In this document: one piece after another, positions 1 to 12,989 of the stretch
Position numbering within the stretch: the first letter of the stretch is position 1
Layout of the letters: every line of letters begins with the position of its first letter
NCBI GenBank assembly: GCA_037975125.1
Contig: CM075851.1
Coordinates: forward strand, 73,387,487 to 73,451,486
Length of the DNA stretch: 64,000 nucleotides
Reading direction: 5' to 3'
DNA from: Latrodectus hesperus
Taxonomy: Eukaryota; Arthropoda; Arachnida; Araneae; Theridiidae
Made by a program: the position numbers and the translations under genes
The notes under the pieces: generated by a model
Database searches by the model: none
What the model was told of the DNA's origin: nothing
The model's input: only the letters and a program-made list of their open reading frames with translations

Positions 1-2127
1 TTGAATAGATAGCTTTTTGCCTACAATTAGTCTGCCTTCGTAAGGATTAACCATCTGTATGAAACTGATTGGACGATCGACTTGCCATGGAATTGTCAAC
101 ATATTGCCATCTCTTAATGTTTCATGTTATATTTCTGATACATTTTAAATTGGCATATTTTCTACATTGGTTGTATTTAATAACTCATTTCTTTAAGAAA
201 CGTTGCTTGAATTCTTTTTAAACAGTGATTGCACTGAACTCATTTAATACATCGTTGCTCTTTGGATATTGATTCTTTCTAAGCAGTTAGCTTTAAGTTA
301 TATGTCACTCAGATAAATTGATAGCAATGACACTTTTTGCATCATACTCATAAATTTTGTAAAATACTATATTCATATCAGTTTTGTAAAATATCATTTA
401 GTATTTTTGAATTATTATAACTGATTCAGGAATTTTTATTTTATTTATGAAACAACTAGTGTTTTTTCAAGTGTTGACATAAAGTCGTTAACTTACATAT
501 TTTTTCTAAATTTACTTGAAATAATTCAGATTTAATTGCTTAGAATACAACACCTTAATCAATTATTGAGGAAAATTAAAACTGTAAATGATAATATATT
601 TAACCTTAGATAAAAATTATAATAATATATAATGACTTAAATGTTAACATATAATGAAGGCGCTCCTAAAAAAATTAATCAGCTTTTTGAAGAAATACAT
701 TCAATAAATGGACTGTAATTGCTCAAAATATCAAACGTTCTAATCCGAAGTAAACCTATAAAGGCTAAAATTGTTGATTTTATTCTGAGTGATTCACCTC
801 CACATTTTTATGAAAAAATATGAAATTATAGCGGAAACACGTTACTATATTAACTGAATAATTGTATTGGTAATTCAAAGACACAGATCTGCTTAACTTT
901 CTCAATTAAGAAATACCACATTTTGTGATTTCTTACTGTGGTTATATTTAATAAAAGTTACAAAATTGGTTAATTGATATGTGTTAATGATATTCAATAA
1001 GTTATTCAATTCAAATTCACCTTAGATACTCTGTTTAAAAAGTTGTTGAAATCAACAGATGTATTTCTTTTAATTAGAAAAAAAAACTTTATATATAGTC
1101 CTTTACTTATCAAATATTATTCTCATATTGCCAAACAAAAACTAAAAATAACGATAGTTATAAGACAAAAATTATTCAACATATGAAACAATAAAAATTT
1201 GACTAAGAACACTTTTATTTAATGGGAAACACATCACACATACACGAGCTTCAAAACAGAAAATAAACACATGGAATTAGTTAAGTATGATATTCTTTTT
1301 GTCTTGTACATTTTTAGAATTTAACTTTTATTTTCTGTAGAAATGTATTTTTAATATTTTTGTCATGGGTTTATTATAAATTTCATTTTTTGTGCTTGCA
1401 TTACTATTGCATTACATATGCATATCAAAATAAGTAAAATTGCTGGAAAATTTTTGGTATTCAAATTATTATGCATACAATACACAAGACAGTCTAAAAA
1501 TATTGCACAAGCTTTCAAAAAATGTAAATAGGTCAATTTGCTTGTAAATCAATAAATATTTTTAGTAATGTACGGTAATATATGAAAGGAGGTTTACGCC
1601 CGTTAACTTCTGCAACCAATCAATCATAAAAATTTATATTATGTAATTTACAAAAAAATCTTTATTTTCGGAAACTTAATTTCGGATGTCTAACAACTGC
1701 ACTTCGAGCGTCTTTTGAAACTAAAATTATATCTCTGTGAATAATAATTGCGTAAATACTTATATACCTCAATAGAGAGCGAGAGAGAGAACAAGACATC
1801 CAGTAAAACAATAATTTTTTCATAATTATCAGAAACTTTTTAAATAAAAGTTGTAATTAACGAGCCAAAAACATATACAGTTTTATGATTATTTAATGTC
1901 AATGAATCAAATGTATCAGTTATGCATTTTCTGTAGAGTATTGATTTTGCTCTACAATTACTTTTTGAAAAACCATCGAAAAATAGATTCAGATCGAGTA
2001 ATTATTCACTTTCTTTTGATATAATTTGAATAATTGACGAAATTCTTTATTTAGAGCAGAATTAAATATAAGTACATTTCTTCTAGAAAATTCAAATTCT
2101 TATATTGTTATTCTTCTGCACTATGAG
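1..2127. other. intergenic, no gene seen
   Basis: AT-rich non-coding sequence upstream of the first LRR gene. No frame stays open for a plausible exon, and no transposon protein or tRNA-like segment was recognised. A short purine stretch of GA repeats lies near 1777-1793. Confidence 0.6.
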
Positions 2128-2317
2128 TTCCCTTTCATTAAAATGTTTTAGAGAAATTAAGTCATTTTCAATCTCCTCCATTTTAGATAAGCATGAACAT
2201 AGAGCATATGTTCTGAAGATGAATTATTCAATATTTTATCTGTTATCCACATCTCACCTGTGAATTAAAACACATGTAGATTATTCCTTTTATATTCGAT
2301 AATTGGCATTTCCACCT
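2128..2317 (+). promoter_or_regulatory. promoter of LRR gene A, conserved with gene B
   Basis: This block aligns by eye with 15094-15280, the equivalent place upstream of the paralogue, although most flanking sequence does not align. It contains a TATA-like TTTTATAT at 2288-2295 and a near-perfect palindrome AGAGCATATGTTCT at 2201-2214, which is fully symmetric in gene B. The order palindrome, TATA, short leader, GTAAGT is the same in both copies. Start-site placement about 25-30 nt after the TATA is inference. Confidence 0.6.
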
Positions 2318-2351
2318 TCCACGATTCTTTTCCCGCAAAAATAATTTGCAA
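2318..2351 (+). other. non-coding leader exon of LRR gene A (predicted)
   Basis: A short stretch between the TATA-like box and a consensus donor (GTAAGT from 2352). The same donor occurs at the matching point of gene B. The matching acceptor would be the CAG ending at 5659, leaving 11 nt of leader before the ATG at 5671. The 5' boundary is approximate. Confidence 0.5.
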
Positions 2352-5300
2352 GTAAGTTTTTTTTTAGTTATTTAATTAATTTTTATAATGGACATTATTA
2401 TTTGCACATTAATATATATTATGTAATGTACATTAATAAAATGTGCACATTATTTAAGGATAAATTAATTCATACAGATAAAGCCTTCATTTTAATAAAA
2501 AAAGGAATTTTTATGAAAACAAAATTAAAATTTAGGCTAAAATGTTAGAATTTTTATTAAATATTTCTTTGATTAGAAAGATTTTATACGAATAAAAAGA
2601 AAGCAAAGAGACATGGAAAAACTGTATGCGCAATATATATAAAAATTTTATGATAAAACTGTACCTCTTCACAGAAAATATAAAAATATATCCTTATTCC
2701 CAATTTTTAAATAAATGTTTATCAAATTAATATGAATAAGCAATGTCAATTAAATATTAATTTAATCAGATCTTATAGACCGGTTCCTACATAATCTTAT
2801 TTTGTAATTAAAATTGTTATCTCGTTATATTCTTATGCAATACATTTTTAATGAAATATTCTATAAAAATCTTTTAGATTATGGTCGAAGTATTAAGACT
2901 GTTTCCATCTGCAAATTTTTCTCACACATTTAAATATTTATAACTTATTTTAAGTTTTACATTTAGATACATGTATTAATATAAATATATTATTTTAAAT
3001 GAATTTTGATTAATAATAAGCTTGATCAGCTTTATTTAAAATTTCAAAATCACTCCTATTTTTAATATTGCTTGTGTATATAATTCATGTTTAATATTCT
3101 TTTCGTGTGTAGAGTCATAAACAATTTAAGAATTATTACTTAATCAATATAACATCCAAAGCTCGTATAGTTGCTATATTCCATCATGATTATTTCCAAA
3201 TAATTACTGAATACTACAAATGGATTTATCACATACATAAAGTATATTCATATTACAGGAAAATGTTTTTCTAATATTATTATTAATTGAACAAACTTTA
3301 CCACTTCTTATGAATAAGTAGGATGTAATAGATCTTTAAAAACATTTACCTGTTAAATTTCTACAGTAATTTAACATCATACATTATCTTATAAATCATG
3401 AACCGCAAAGCAATATTTTTTATCATCCTTTTTCAATAAAAATCTAATAATGAATCAAAAATGTTTCAAACTGAACGTTTCCTTACAGTCCCATGATATG
3501 AATTTATAAGCAATAAAAATGTGATAAAATGTGAAAATTATTTGCAACAGTTTCATAGTTCATAGTGACGAATGCCTCCTAAAGAGAAGAGCATGAAATA
3601 ATTTTTACTTAATACTTTATTATATATAAATTAATTTAATAAATAGTTTATGGTTATTTTTTTAAAAAATAATCCCATTTAAAAGATCAATTTTATTCTT
3701 GAGAACATTAATTTCAATAAAACAATCATTTCAAGAAATTTTAACGTCATTTGTTATATATTTTTGATTAAGTAGAAACAAAATCTACCACTGAACCTAT
3801 ATCGGTATTAATTAAAATTTAAGAAGGAGTTATTTCTTTTTTTAAAAAATATTTCTTGTGCTTAGGAAGTCTGAAGCAAAAAAATATATATATAATGAAA
3901 AAATTTTATTAAAAATTTGATTTATATTACCACATATAAAAATTAAATATAATTTTATGAATTGTGCACAAAAAATACATGTGTTTGGGTGCGCGCACAT
4001 TCAAAGATTTGAATTCTATGTAAATAATTTCCTGTACACAAAACCCTATGTAACTATTTATTTTTGTATCTTAAGAAAGAATTTAGAAATCAAATTAAGT
4101 ACTATAACAGCTATCACCATCAACGATAAAGGGAAAGAAAATGTATCAAAGAGATGCTTATTTATTACACGAGTAAATAACTAAGAGTTTAAGCTGAGAA
4201 GTTGATAATGATTAATATTATGTATTTCCGAGTTGTTGCAACGAATTCGGATGACAGCCGGATATAACTATTAGAGGGCATCTACTCGACCAATCGTCAT
4301 ATTAGAATAATGATGTTATACAAGTTTTATGTCCATTAATGATGTTTTGTGACCTTAAATTCCAATGTTAAATTACTAATGTATATTCTTGCGTAAATAA
4401 AGAACTATATTATCTTCTCCAGTTATGGGGCAAGCATTAGTCTTGAATTCAGAAGTTGTCAGGCAGGGATAGGAAGCCTCATGAAGAAGACCTTCTCTAC
4501 TTCTCAAAAATCTTAATAACACTATTTCTAAAATAATAGTACAAAGCAAAATTGTTATACTATAAATGAACCCTTTAGTGTTCATTCTAGATATAGTGTT
4601 AGCTAAAATTTTTATAATTCATACTGTTTTGATGTCAGGGCTATCAAAGAACAACTTAGAGACCACGTAACTCACAAAACTAAAAACAACCTGTGTACTC
4701 ATAAAACTAGAAATAACATGTATAATTTGTAACATCTTCCAATTTGCTTCCCATCAAGCATGTGTCATTTTCTTTTGCATTTTTAGCACTGAAAAAAAAG
4801 TAAAAGAAAATGGCAAATATCAATCTTAATTATTTCATTAATCATTTGCTTATTAAATAAAAAACATCTAGTTCTATTTGATTTTATTCGTTCGTTTTTA
4901 GAGAACATAATAAATTTTGTATTAACCATATTAAGTTATGTTTTGATTATGTAATTTTGAGTAACTTATGATTAATTTTGTGTAAATTTTATTACTTTAG
5001 ATAATTTTTATCAATATAACTTCAGAATTCCAAAATATAATCAGTATCATCTTACTAACAACAAATAATCTCGCTAACACTAGTGACTATCGATTTCCCT
5101 GCTAGCTTCTTATTTTGCTTACACTTTTTAAAAATACATGTACTGTTCATCCTCCGCAAGGATGTGATAAAAAAGCAGCTTTTTTATAATTCTTGAAAAT
5201 TATCACAAGCAATCATTAGATATGATTTTTTTAAAAAAAACATTAAATACCCAGTTTGAATAATATTAACTCTTGTCATTTAAACAGCTCTAATTAGACA

Positions 5301-5670
5301 CTATGTCATGTATAATGACACTGAATAATATATATTCAATCAAAATACTTATACTAAGGCTTGATGAGCAACCTTTCTAAGTTGATGTCTTTGAATAGCA
5401 TAAAAAATATTTTCCCTCTTTCCTGCTTAGAAGCATTTTTTTAATCTTTTTTGAAAAGAAAACCAACTATTCACTGTTATGTAAATTAGCGAATTTATTT
5501 GCTGGCGCATTTGTACTTAACAACGGAAGAAATGATCCAGTCAAGCTATTATTTACAGTATTTAATTAAAATGAAAGAAATGATTTGGTTTTGAATTTTA
5601 GATAACATAAGCATTCTTATAATTCATTTTTTGTAGAAACATATTCTCTATTACACCAGGTCACTTAGCA

Positions 5671-6039
5671 ATGAGGGTTATGGATTCCTCCTATTTCTTC
5701 CTGGTACTCCTGGGAATCTGCTTCACAGCTGTATTGGCCGGATGCCCAGATGAAGACAAAATTGCGCCTTGTGATTGCGAAGAAGAGGACTTCATGGATG
5801 CAGCTGATGTTTCCTTAGCTTGCTCGAGTACCTCTCTCGATAAAGTGAAAGCAGCACTCAACGCCATTGACAAATCCAACACCATCGATTTAGTATTAGA
5901 TGACATCAAATTAGGCGCCCTTCCATCAAATTTCTTCTCTGGATTCAAAATCCAGAGACTGGATATATCTCATTGCGAATTAGATAGTCTGAATGGTGAT
6001 GGTGGAAAGGCTCTTTCAGGATTAGAAGACACTTTAGAA
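5671..6039 (+). CDS. LRR gene A, coding exon 1
   Basis: 123 codons, phase 0 end; donor GT at 6040-6041. Encodes the signal peptide, N-terminal cysteine cap and first repeats through SGLEDTLE. The paralogous exon has exactly the same length. Confidence 0.85.
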
Positions 6040-9000
6040 GTATATATATTCAAGTATTCTCTAAATTTTAAGCTATTATAATAATATAAAACTTAGTACA
6101 AGTAGTATGACTGATACACTATCTAATTTCGCTTTTATATTACGAATATTTTAAATATATTATTATTAAACCATGCTTTGATTGTGTAGTACCCACAATA
6201 CGAGATAAAGTTAAAAAAATTTTTTAAGTATTATAATTTTGAATATCTTATCATAATGTTATCATATTCTTAAATTTAATATCGCATATCAAGATTATAG
6301 AATATAGTTAATAGAGCATAGTAACATTAAATTTAAATGCGTTTGAACGCAGAAATGATAGTATAAAAACTAGTTTTGTACATAAAATTATTATTTTAAA
6401 ACAGAATATTTTAATTTTAAAAGACAAACATTTTTAAGAGAGTAATTTTTGGCAATTTTCTTTCACACTAAATTTCTCATACAAAATTGGCTTAAGTGAT
6501 GTATTTTTAAATTGAGCCTGATAAAGACAGAAAAAAATTGCTTAAGCAAAAGCGAGAAAATTTATTCTGCGGTAACAATATTCATAATACTTGGCTGCTC
6601 ATAATAGCTTAACAGTTGCAGTTGTTCACTAAGATGATGATAAATATCTTTTAATTAATATCAAATTACATTTTATACCTATTTAAAAAGACCAAACCTT
6701 TATACTATTATGGTTCCATCAGATATATGTAAGTAACAATTTACCTACTTCTTTAATCTGAATCTTATTTTATACCTTTACATGTACCTCTGTTGTCTTA
6801 TAATGATTATCATTTTCCTTTTTTCTAAAGGATAAAGGACTGCACTTTATTTTTTATCAGTTTAACGATAAAAAATATACAACTTTTAATTTAGCTTAGT
6901 TCAATTTTGAAATTGCTCAATAGAGTATTTTTAAACACATAAAACAATTGATTGTACATTAAAATTCCAAACAAAATGCTTCTGATATGAATTAGTTGAA
7001 TATTTACTATTGAATAAGAACCACTTGGCTACAACAAATTAAGTTATTTACAATAAGAATAGAAACTTTTTAGTAAAACTGAAATCGAAATATTCATTGA
7101 ATGATAAGTTATGATTTATTAATAAAGATTATTTCCAAAAATAGGTTTATATTTTAGGATAACTATTCCACCCTCTCTACGAATGACTTTAAAATGTGCT
7201 CAAAATAGCATTACTCCGCATTTTATGATAATTTTACTTCCTATCACAAACAGGCATTGGATATCGTAGCCAGTTTTACAGAAGAGAATGTCAATACAAA
7301 GCTTGATCTTAGTCACATGCGAAAACTAAGCGAATTGGATTTGTCTTTCAACACTATCACTCATTTGAGCAACGACTGGTTCGCCAATGGTCCCTCTTCT
7401 TTGACTCGGCTGCTTTTCTCTGGCAATTCTATTCAAAAAGTGGATGACCAAGTTTTCGCTAACTTAAACAATCTGGATTCTCTTTTCTTCGATGGAAACA
7501 GGTTCGGTCCTATTAAAAGAAGTATGTTGCCGAAACTTGCCACATACTTGGAAATACTAGAATTAGAGTAAGCCATAATTTCATTTTAAAATAATGTATC
7601 TAAACAGAGAGCTAAAATTATTTCAATTTTTCAAATAAAGAATTTTAATTTAATTTTTTATAAAAGATGATTAACTAATAATGTTAAGGAAAATTTGCAT
7701 TTAACTTGTAAAATTAATAATTTAATTTAAAATTATATTTATTTTGTTTGCTTGCTAAAAATGATCCTATTATTGAAACCACTTTCAGTAAAATAAAATA
7801 AAAATCTTTAGAAAACAGTAAAATTCAAATATAAAATTTTTTAAAAATAAAAAAGGTAACTTGTTAGATTTAAATATTTTCTGCAAAAACAACAATGATT
7901 TTAATTTATTTGAAATTTGAATTTTCCAGAAATAGATAAATAATAAAAAGAATTTAGAACTTTTTGACTTAATTAAAAAATGCAGTAAATTGCTTAAGCT
8001 TAGTTGGTAGAAAATTTATATTGGTAACATATATAAATGACAATGACGTTAGGTTTGGTGCTATTATTTCATAAACTCATATGGATCTTTTTTAACAAAA
8101 TGTTGCTAATATTTCTTAAAAGAAAGTTTGAGCCCAAATAAATTTCATCAGAATCATATATTTATGTTTCAACTAAATTTAATAAAGATTTAATACCCTT
8201 GCAGCTGAAGAAAGTATAATTTGTGTGCTATATCAAAAGATAACATATCTGAGATGTTTTATATTAAATTTAGAAACACCAGAATACCATTCTTGCTGTT
8301 TATTTTCAGATTTAATTCGTACAAATGACCCAGATTTATTTTGCTTTATTTTACTTGTATATGGTATTTTTAATATTTTCCAATAGCTATTGAGAAATAA
8401 ATAGGTTTAACTCAGTTAAAATAAATATTTTAAAATGAATATTGCATCATTTTTCTACGCGTGCATTTGAACAAACTGAATTAACCTTCTGTATTTCTTA
8501 ATATCTTTTTATATATATTATATTATATTTTATCTATAATATAATATCTAATATAATATAATATCATGATATATTATATTATTATATAATATAATACAAT
8601 AATATAATATATCTTGTGTGCAAAACGTTTTCGTGAAATGCTGAAAGATCGTGTAGGTTTCAGAGTGTGCTATGAATAGCCTCGTTTCACACAAAACTTT
8701 GGAAAATTTATCTAGATTCATTTCACGTCAAAAGTCAATTTACTACTTATACCATTTGTTAATCATTATTTAATTTTCAATCGTAAAGATAATAAAAATA
8801 ATATCTAATAATTTATGGGATTATATTTTGTTATTTTATGTGATTATAAATATCTTTCAATAAAATATTTATATTATTTTTTGACTCCAGTAACAATGCC
8901 TTCACAAGCATTCCTGACGATCTCCTTTCAAACATGCCAGAATTGAGATCTCTCTCCCTCAGAAATAATGGTCTCACGAAAGTCGACGAGAAGATATTCA

Positions 9001-12000
9001 AACCAATATGGTCGAGAATGGAATCAATTGATCTTAGAGGTAAATGAAGGAGATAAATTAACATTCCATGATTTTTAACGCAACTGCAATTTATTAAACT
9101 ATTTCTGCATTTTTCACATAAAATTTTTACTGTTTAAAATTTCCCACTCCATATATAAACCTAGACACTTATATTACACATTAAATTAACATTATCATAA
9201 ATAGAAATCTACTACAGTACACGAATTATAAGGTTTCGTAAAAAAATTTCAAATTGCTTTTTTATTTATTTTGATAATAAAAATTTTTATTTATTTATTT
9301 ATTTATTTTTTAGTATTTTAGATTTAGTTTGTAAAATGAATTTGGTTGTCATAAGCATACATTTATCATTATAAAGATATAATATTGGGTGTTTTTTATC
9401 ATGCGTTAAAAAATACCCAAATAAACATAAATTTAAAAGAATAATAATTTTATTATGTGAATTTTCTTCATAAATATGATGAAACATTTGAATTTTATCA
9501 AGATTGATATCAAGCAAATGTGTAAACGATGCAACTTCTCATTGTAAATCGCAAACAATTAAGAATGAAAAAGTGAAACTGCTTTTAATTTAAACAAAAG
9601 AAATGTAACTGAAATTCGTAGAAACAAGAAGAGAAAAACGAGATTTGTTTGGGAATTATGTGGTTAGTGATAATGCATTTGTTCCTGAAAAAAGTCATGA
9701 TAAATAAAACCCTCATTCTACTTCTCCACTTAATTTTTATCAGGAACTGAGCAGAAAACAGCTGCCTGTAATGGAATGAAATTTATATTAGAATGTCTGT
9801 CTTTATATAATTTAAAACATAGATAATATTTTGCTTACAAATCAACATTTTATTTATAATATTTATAATTAATATAAACTCTCACACTTATTTGAAATCA
9901 TGTTTAGTTATTAAATCTATGTAAGTATAATTTGTTAAGTTGTTAAATCTATGTAAGTACATTTAAATGGTTTAACACTATTCCGGCATTCTGTGTCTGA
10001 AGAATAGATGGAGAAAGTTAGCTTCCTCCAAATGAAAATTACCATCTAATTGTATCCACTGGAGTTAAAAGTAAAGTAAACATGGTACCACGGATCCTTT
10101 TTCTTTTTATACCCACAGTGCAAGTTTAGCAAAAAAGTAACTAAACTTTTTATAAAAAAGGTATTGTTTTCAATCATTGTAGCAAATGTGTTTTCATTTT
10201 TCCCAATGTCTCCAAAATAAAAAATGCACAGAAATAAGAGAAAGCGAATATAAGAGAAATATCGAAATTTATATAAGAGAAATATCGAATATTTTATAAC
10301 CTCGTAATTAAAGGAAATTTTCAAGCATTCTGTCGCTAATTCAATTTTTATTTAACTGATCTATACGTGAGAATGGATTTTTTCAGACAGCCACAGTGCA
10401 TTACAACATCTTAGTGACTGTTCCTCTATAAACGATGAAACAAGTATATCTATTTTGCTCAAATTGAAAATGATCTCCCAACACCATAATGTACATCTCT
10501 AATGGGTTCCATCCCATGTAAATATTAGTGGCTATGAGACCGCAGATTGGCTGGCTAAAGAGGGCAGTGAGGAAGATATGCCCACTGGTTCATCACTTAC
10601 ATACCAGGAACTTTACTCTAATAAAAAATCTTGACTACATTCAATCTGGCAAATTCCACCCACGCACCAATGGTACTGTGGAACATCTCCTGGAACTCTT
10701 CTGGAAATAAAATGTGACCGAAAATCTCAGACTGCCTTGGCCAGATTCTCAAATGGACATCTAAAATGCTTATCGTTTGAACGTGGAACAAAAAACTATC
10801 CCACTTGACTATCCAGCCTCACCGAAACATTCTGGATTGTGTCGGACTTTCTCGGATGTATTTACTCTCAGATCCCCAGCTAGTCATCGACTTTCTGACT
10901 GTCAACAATTTATTGGAGTTGATCTGACAAATGTCAAATCTTTAAAGAGGATAAGCCACAACAACAATACGTGAGAAACTCATTTCTTGGTACGAAACAG
11001 CATTTTGAGCAAAGCTGAGTAAGAATCGTTACTTTTACAATTCGCAATATTTCCCTGAAAGATAAGTACATATTTAGACCTAAAAGCTACAGCCCTGGAA
11101 AATTGGCAGTCTTGTTTCGCCAGTAAACCACATTTTCAATTAAAAAAACAAATTTCAAATTACTTAACACTCTAGTGTCGCTTTTAATTTCAATAATTAA
11201 ATACTATAAAGGTGCGTCCTAGGGTATGAATTTAAGCCTTATTTGAACTCAAATTTATCAAAAATACCAACGGAAAAATTACTTTTATTATATTTGAAAG
11301 ACAAAATTATTAATGATTATATAGGTATTTTGCATACAAAATCAATGAATCTGTTATCAGTGTTCTGATGAATGAATATCCTTCAAAAAACTTTTACATA
11401 TGCATAAATGCTTTTTTAATTTATCACTCTTTACCATAAAAGTGCTATATTACTAAAATAATATATAAATAAAAGTGCTATATTACTAAAAACATGCGTA
11501 CTATATTACCAACAATCACATAATGCTATCTTTAAAATTTAATAATCATTAAATTTTAAAAATTTTAATTCTTTGAAATGCGTTATGGACGCCTCTTGAA
11601 AGCTTCTGTAAAGTTTTTTAATGTCTGTGGCGTACTGCCTTTCACGATTAACTTTTACTCACAGTGAGCCGTATTCACATGTTGCAAAATATAAATACAT
11701 AAAATAAAAATTAAATATTGCAATTCTTAATTTATAATTCTGTTAATTGAATTTTTAAACATTTAAATCCTTCTGTCCGATTTAAACTACTTTTAAAATG
11801 GATGTTTCGTCATGTATTTTTCATTTTGCTTTTTCTGCTGTTAATGACTTAAATCAATAAAAAAACGACTTCTCAAACCGATGCTTTGCTCCTTATATAA
11901 GAAATAGTTTTATTAACAAAATGAACTTCGACACCTTTCTTAAACATTCGATGGTGAACTTTGCCTTGTTTGCTGCCGTTCGATGAATGTGATTTGAAGG

Positions 12001-12936
12001 CAGAATTCTTCAATTATTCGGATTTACAACGTCGTCTCCATATGATGTGACGTAAATGAAACTTATCTGACGTCATGGATATTTTAAACCAATGAGAATC
12101 GTAATAAATTAGCGCACTCAGGATCTCAATTGCAATGAAAGAAACAACGTCTTTACGGTTAAAAAATAATAATAAAGCAAGGCTTCAGATCTAAAAGACA
12201 TTTCTTACAAATATCGCAATTATTAGTTTAAAATTTTATTAATTAACGAATTTTTTAAAAATTTATAACGTCCTTGGCGATTTAAACTAATTATAAAGTA
12301 TATGTTTTACCTTATCTTTTTCATTTTGCTTTTTCTTCTGTTCCATTGTCCATGTGTTAATGGCTTGAGTCAATGAGAAACGGCGTCTCAAACCAACACT
12401 TTGGGTTTTTACATCTCAAATAGAGCGAAATAAACAAACACTTTATGTTTAAAAAAAAACTCCCTCCTTCTCATCCTGACAAATGTGCATGCAGAATGTA
12501 GAAATGCAACACCGATCTCCCGTTATTTAGCAGTGGCTAGGATTGAACAGGGGACCATTCACTAACAATAATATTCTTGGAAATGAGGAAAGAACTTGGC
12601 AAATGAGAAAAAAGCCCTTGATGAAAACTTTCAGATATTTTGGTTTCAGATGAAACAAAACTTTGATTTTTACATAACATTGAAGAATTGATTTGAATTT
12701 TATTCTGATCCACGTGCTAATAGATATAATATATTTAAATAATGAGCAAATGTTATTTAGTGTATTTTAGTAATACTGACTTATTTGCACTTTTATTTGC
12801 AGGAAACCCCTTGGAATGTGATTCTCACATCGACTGGATTAAAGCAACTAGAACACCTGCTTTCGTGTCAGGAAAGTGTGTTGCCCCACACGATATGAAG
12901 GGTGTCGATTTGGGTGACTTGGTCAAAAAATTTTAA
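5671..12936 (+). CDS. secreted leucine-rich-repeat protein, paralogue A
   Basis: Four coding exons (5671-6039, 7254-7567, 8891-9039, 12803-12936) join without a stop into 321 residues. Residues 1-23 form a signal peptide (hydrophobic core FFLVLLGICFTAVLA). The mature N-terminus has an LRRNT-like cysteine cap: C25, C34, C36 and C51. LRRs follow, with motifs such as LSELDLSFN, LTRLLFSGN, LRSLSLRNN and IDLRGN. The last exon is an LRRCT-like cap (NPLECD, then C further on). There is no membrane segment, so it should be extracellular. It resembles the arthropod secreted LRR proteins often labelled luciferin-monooxygenase non-catalytic-subunit-like; that name says little about function, and the ligand is unknown. 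ATG 5671 is chosen because it matches the paralogue and sits 11 nt after the acceptor; ATG 5680 is the alternative. Confidence 0.85.
7254..7567 (+). CDS. LRR gene A, coding exon 2
   Basis: 314 nt between acceptor AG at 7252-7253 and donor GTAAG at 7568. Encodes the central LRRs, from ALDIVASF to LEILEL, and ends two bases into a codon, as in gene B. It opens in phase 0 after exon 1. Confidence 0.85.
8508..8612. repeat. AT-only simple repeat
   Basis: About 100 bases built of TATAT/AATATA units with local inverted symmetry, inside intron 2 of LRR gene A. Confidence 0.8.
8891..9039 (+). CDS. LRR gene A, coding exon 3
   Basis: 149 nt after acceptor CCAG, ending before GTAAAT. Encodes further repeats (IPDDLLSNMPELRSLSLRNN ... 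RMESIDLRG). Phases match exons 2 and 4. Confidence 0.85.
10385..10975 (+). mobile_element. LINE fragment: RNase H tail and 3' end
   Basis: Broken reading frames show the RNase H motif WVPSHVNISG followed by TADWLAKEGS, then the zinc-poor tail typical of LINE ORF2. It ends in GGATAAGCCACAACAACAATA-like sequence. The same ending closes the fragment at 30060-30562, so both are 5'-truncated copies of one LINE family. Stops and frameshifts make it dead. It lies in intron 3 of LRR gene A, in the sense direction. Confidence 0.7.
11710..12180 (+). repeat. CRE-bearing interspersed repeat, copy 1
   Basis: Shares long stretches with 12185-12440, 27370-27870 and 48870-49880: a GATTTAAACT block, CTCAAACCGATGCTTTG, CCTTGTTTGCTGCCG, then TGACGTCATGGATATTTTAA. 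A perfect TGACGTCA lies at 12068-12075. No coding capacity was recognised, and I could not define terminal inverted repeats. It is probably a non-autonomous transposon or SINE-like family. Confidence 0.7.
12185..12440 (+). repeat. CRE-bearing repeat, copy 2 (first half only)
   Basis: Begins with the same lead-in (ACAAATAT then GCAATTATTA) and covers the GATTTAAACT and CTCAAACC blocks, but breaks off before the TGACGTCA half. It lies directly after copy 1 in the same direction, so the pair looks like a partial dimer. Confidence 0.65.
12803..12936 (+). CDS. LRR gene A, coding exon 4 with stop
   Basis: 134 nt after acceptor GCAG; completes a Gly codon, then NPLECDSHIDW and the C-terminal cap, ending in VKKF and TAA. 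Intron 3 before it is about 3.8 kb, against 1.2 kb in gene B, mostly because of transposon debris. Confidence 0.85.
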
Positions 12937-12983
12937 TGTCTGATTAGAATTGGTTCATTAGTATCTATTATTGTTTCTTGAAT

Positions 12984-12989
12984 AATAAA
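12984..12989 (+). terminator. polyadenylation signal of LRR gene A
   Basis: AATAAA 48 bases after the stop codon. The paralogue has AATAAA in the same 3' UTR context (TTTCTTGAATAA). Confidence 0.65.

Noticed and set aside
4376..4585. 69-residue minus-strand open frame
   Set aside because: Hydrophobic start but no splice partners, family resemblance or upstream promoter; typical of chance frames here.
5691..5948. Antisense open frames over LRR exon 1 (also 17128-17403)
   Set aside because: Mirror the codon structure of the sense exon; present in both copies only because the sense exon is conserved.
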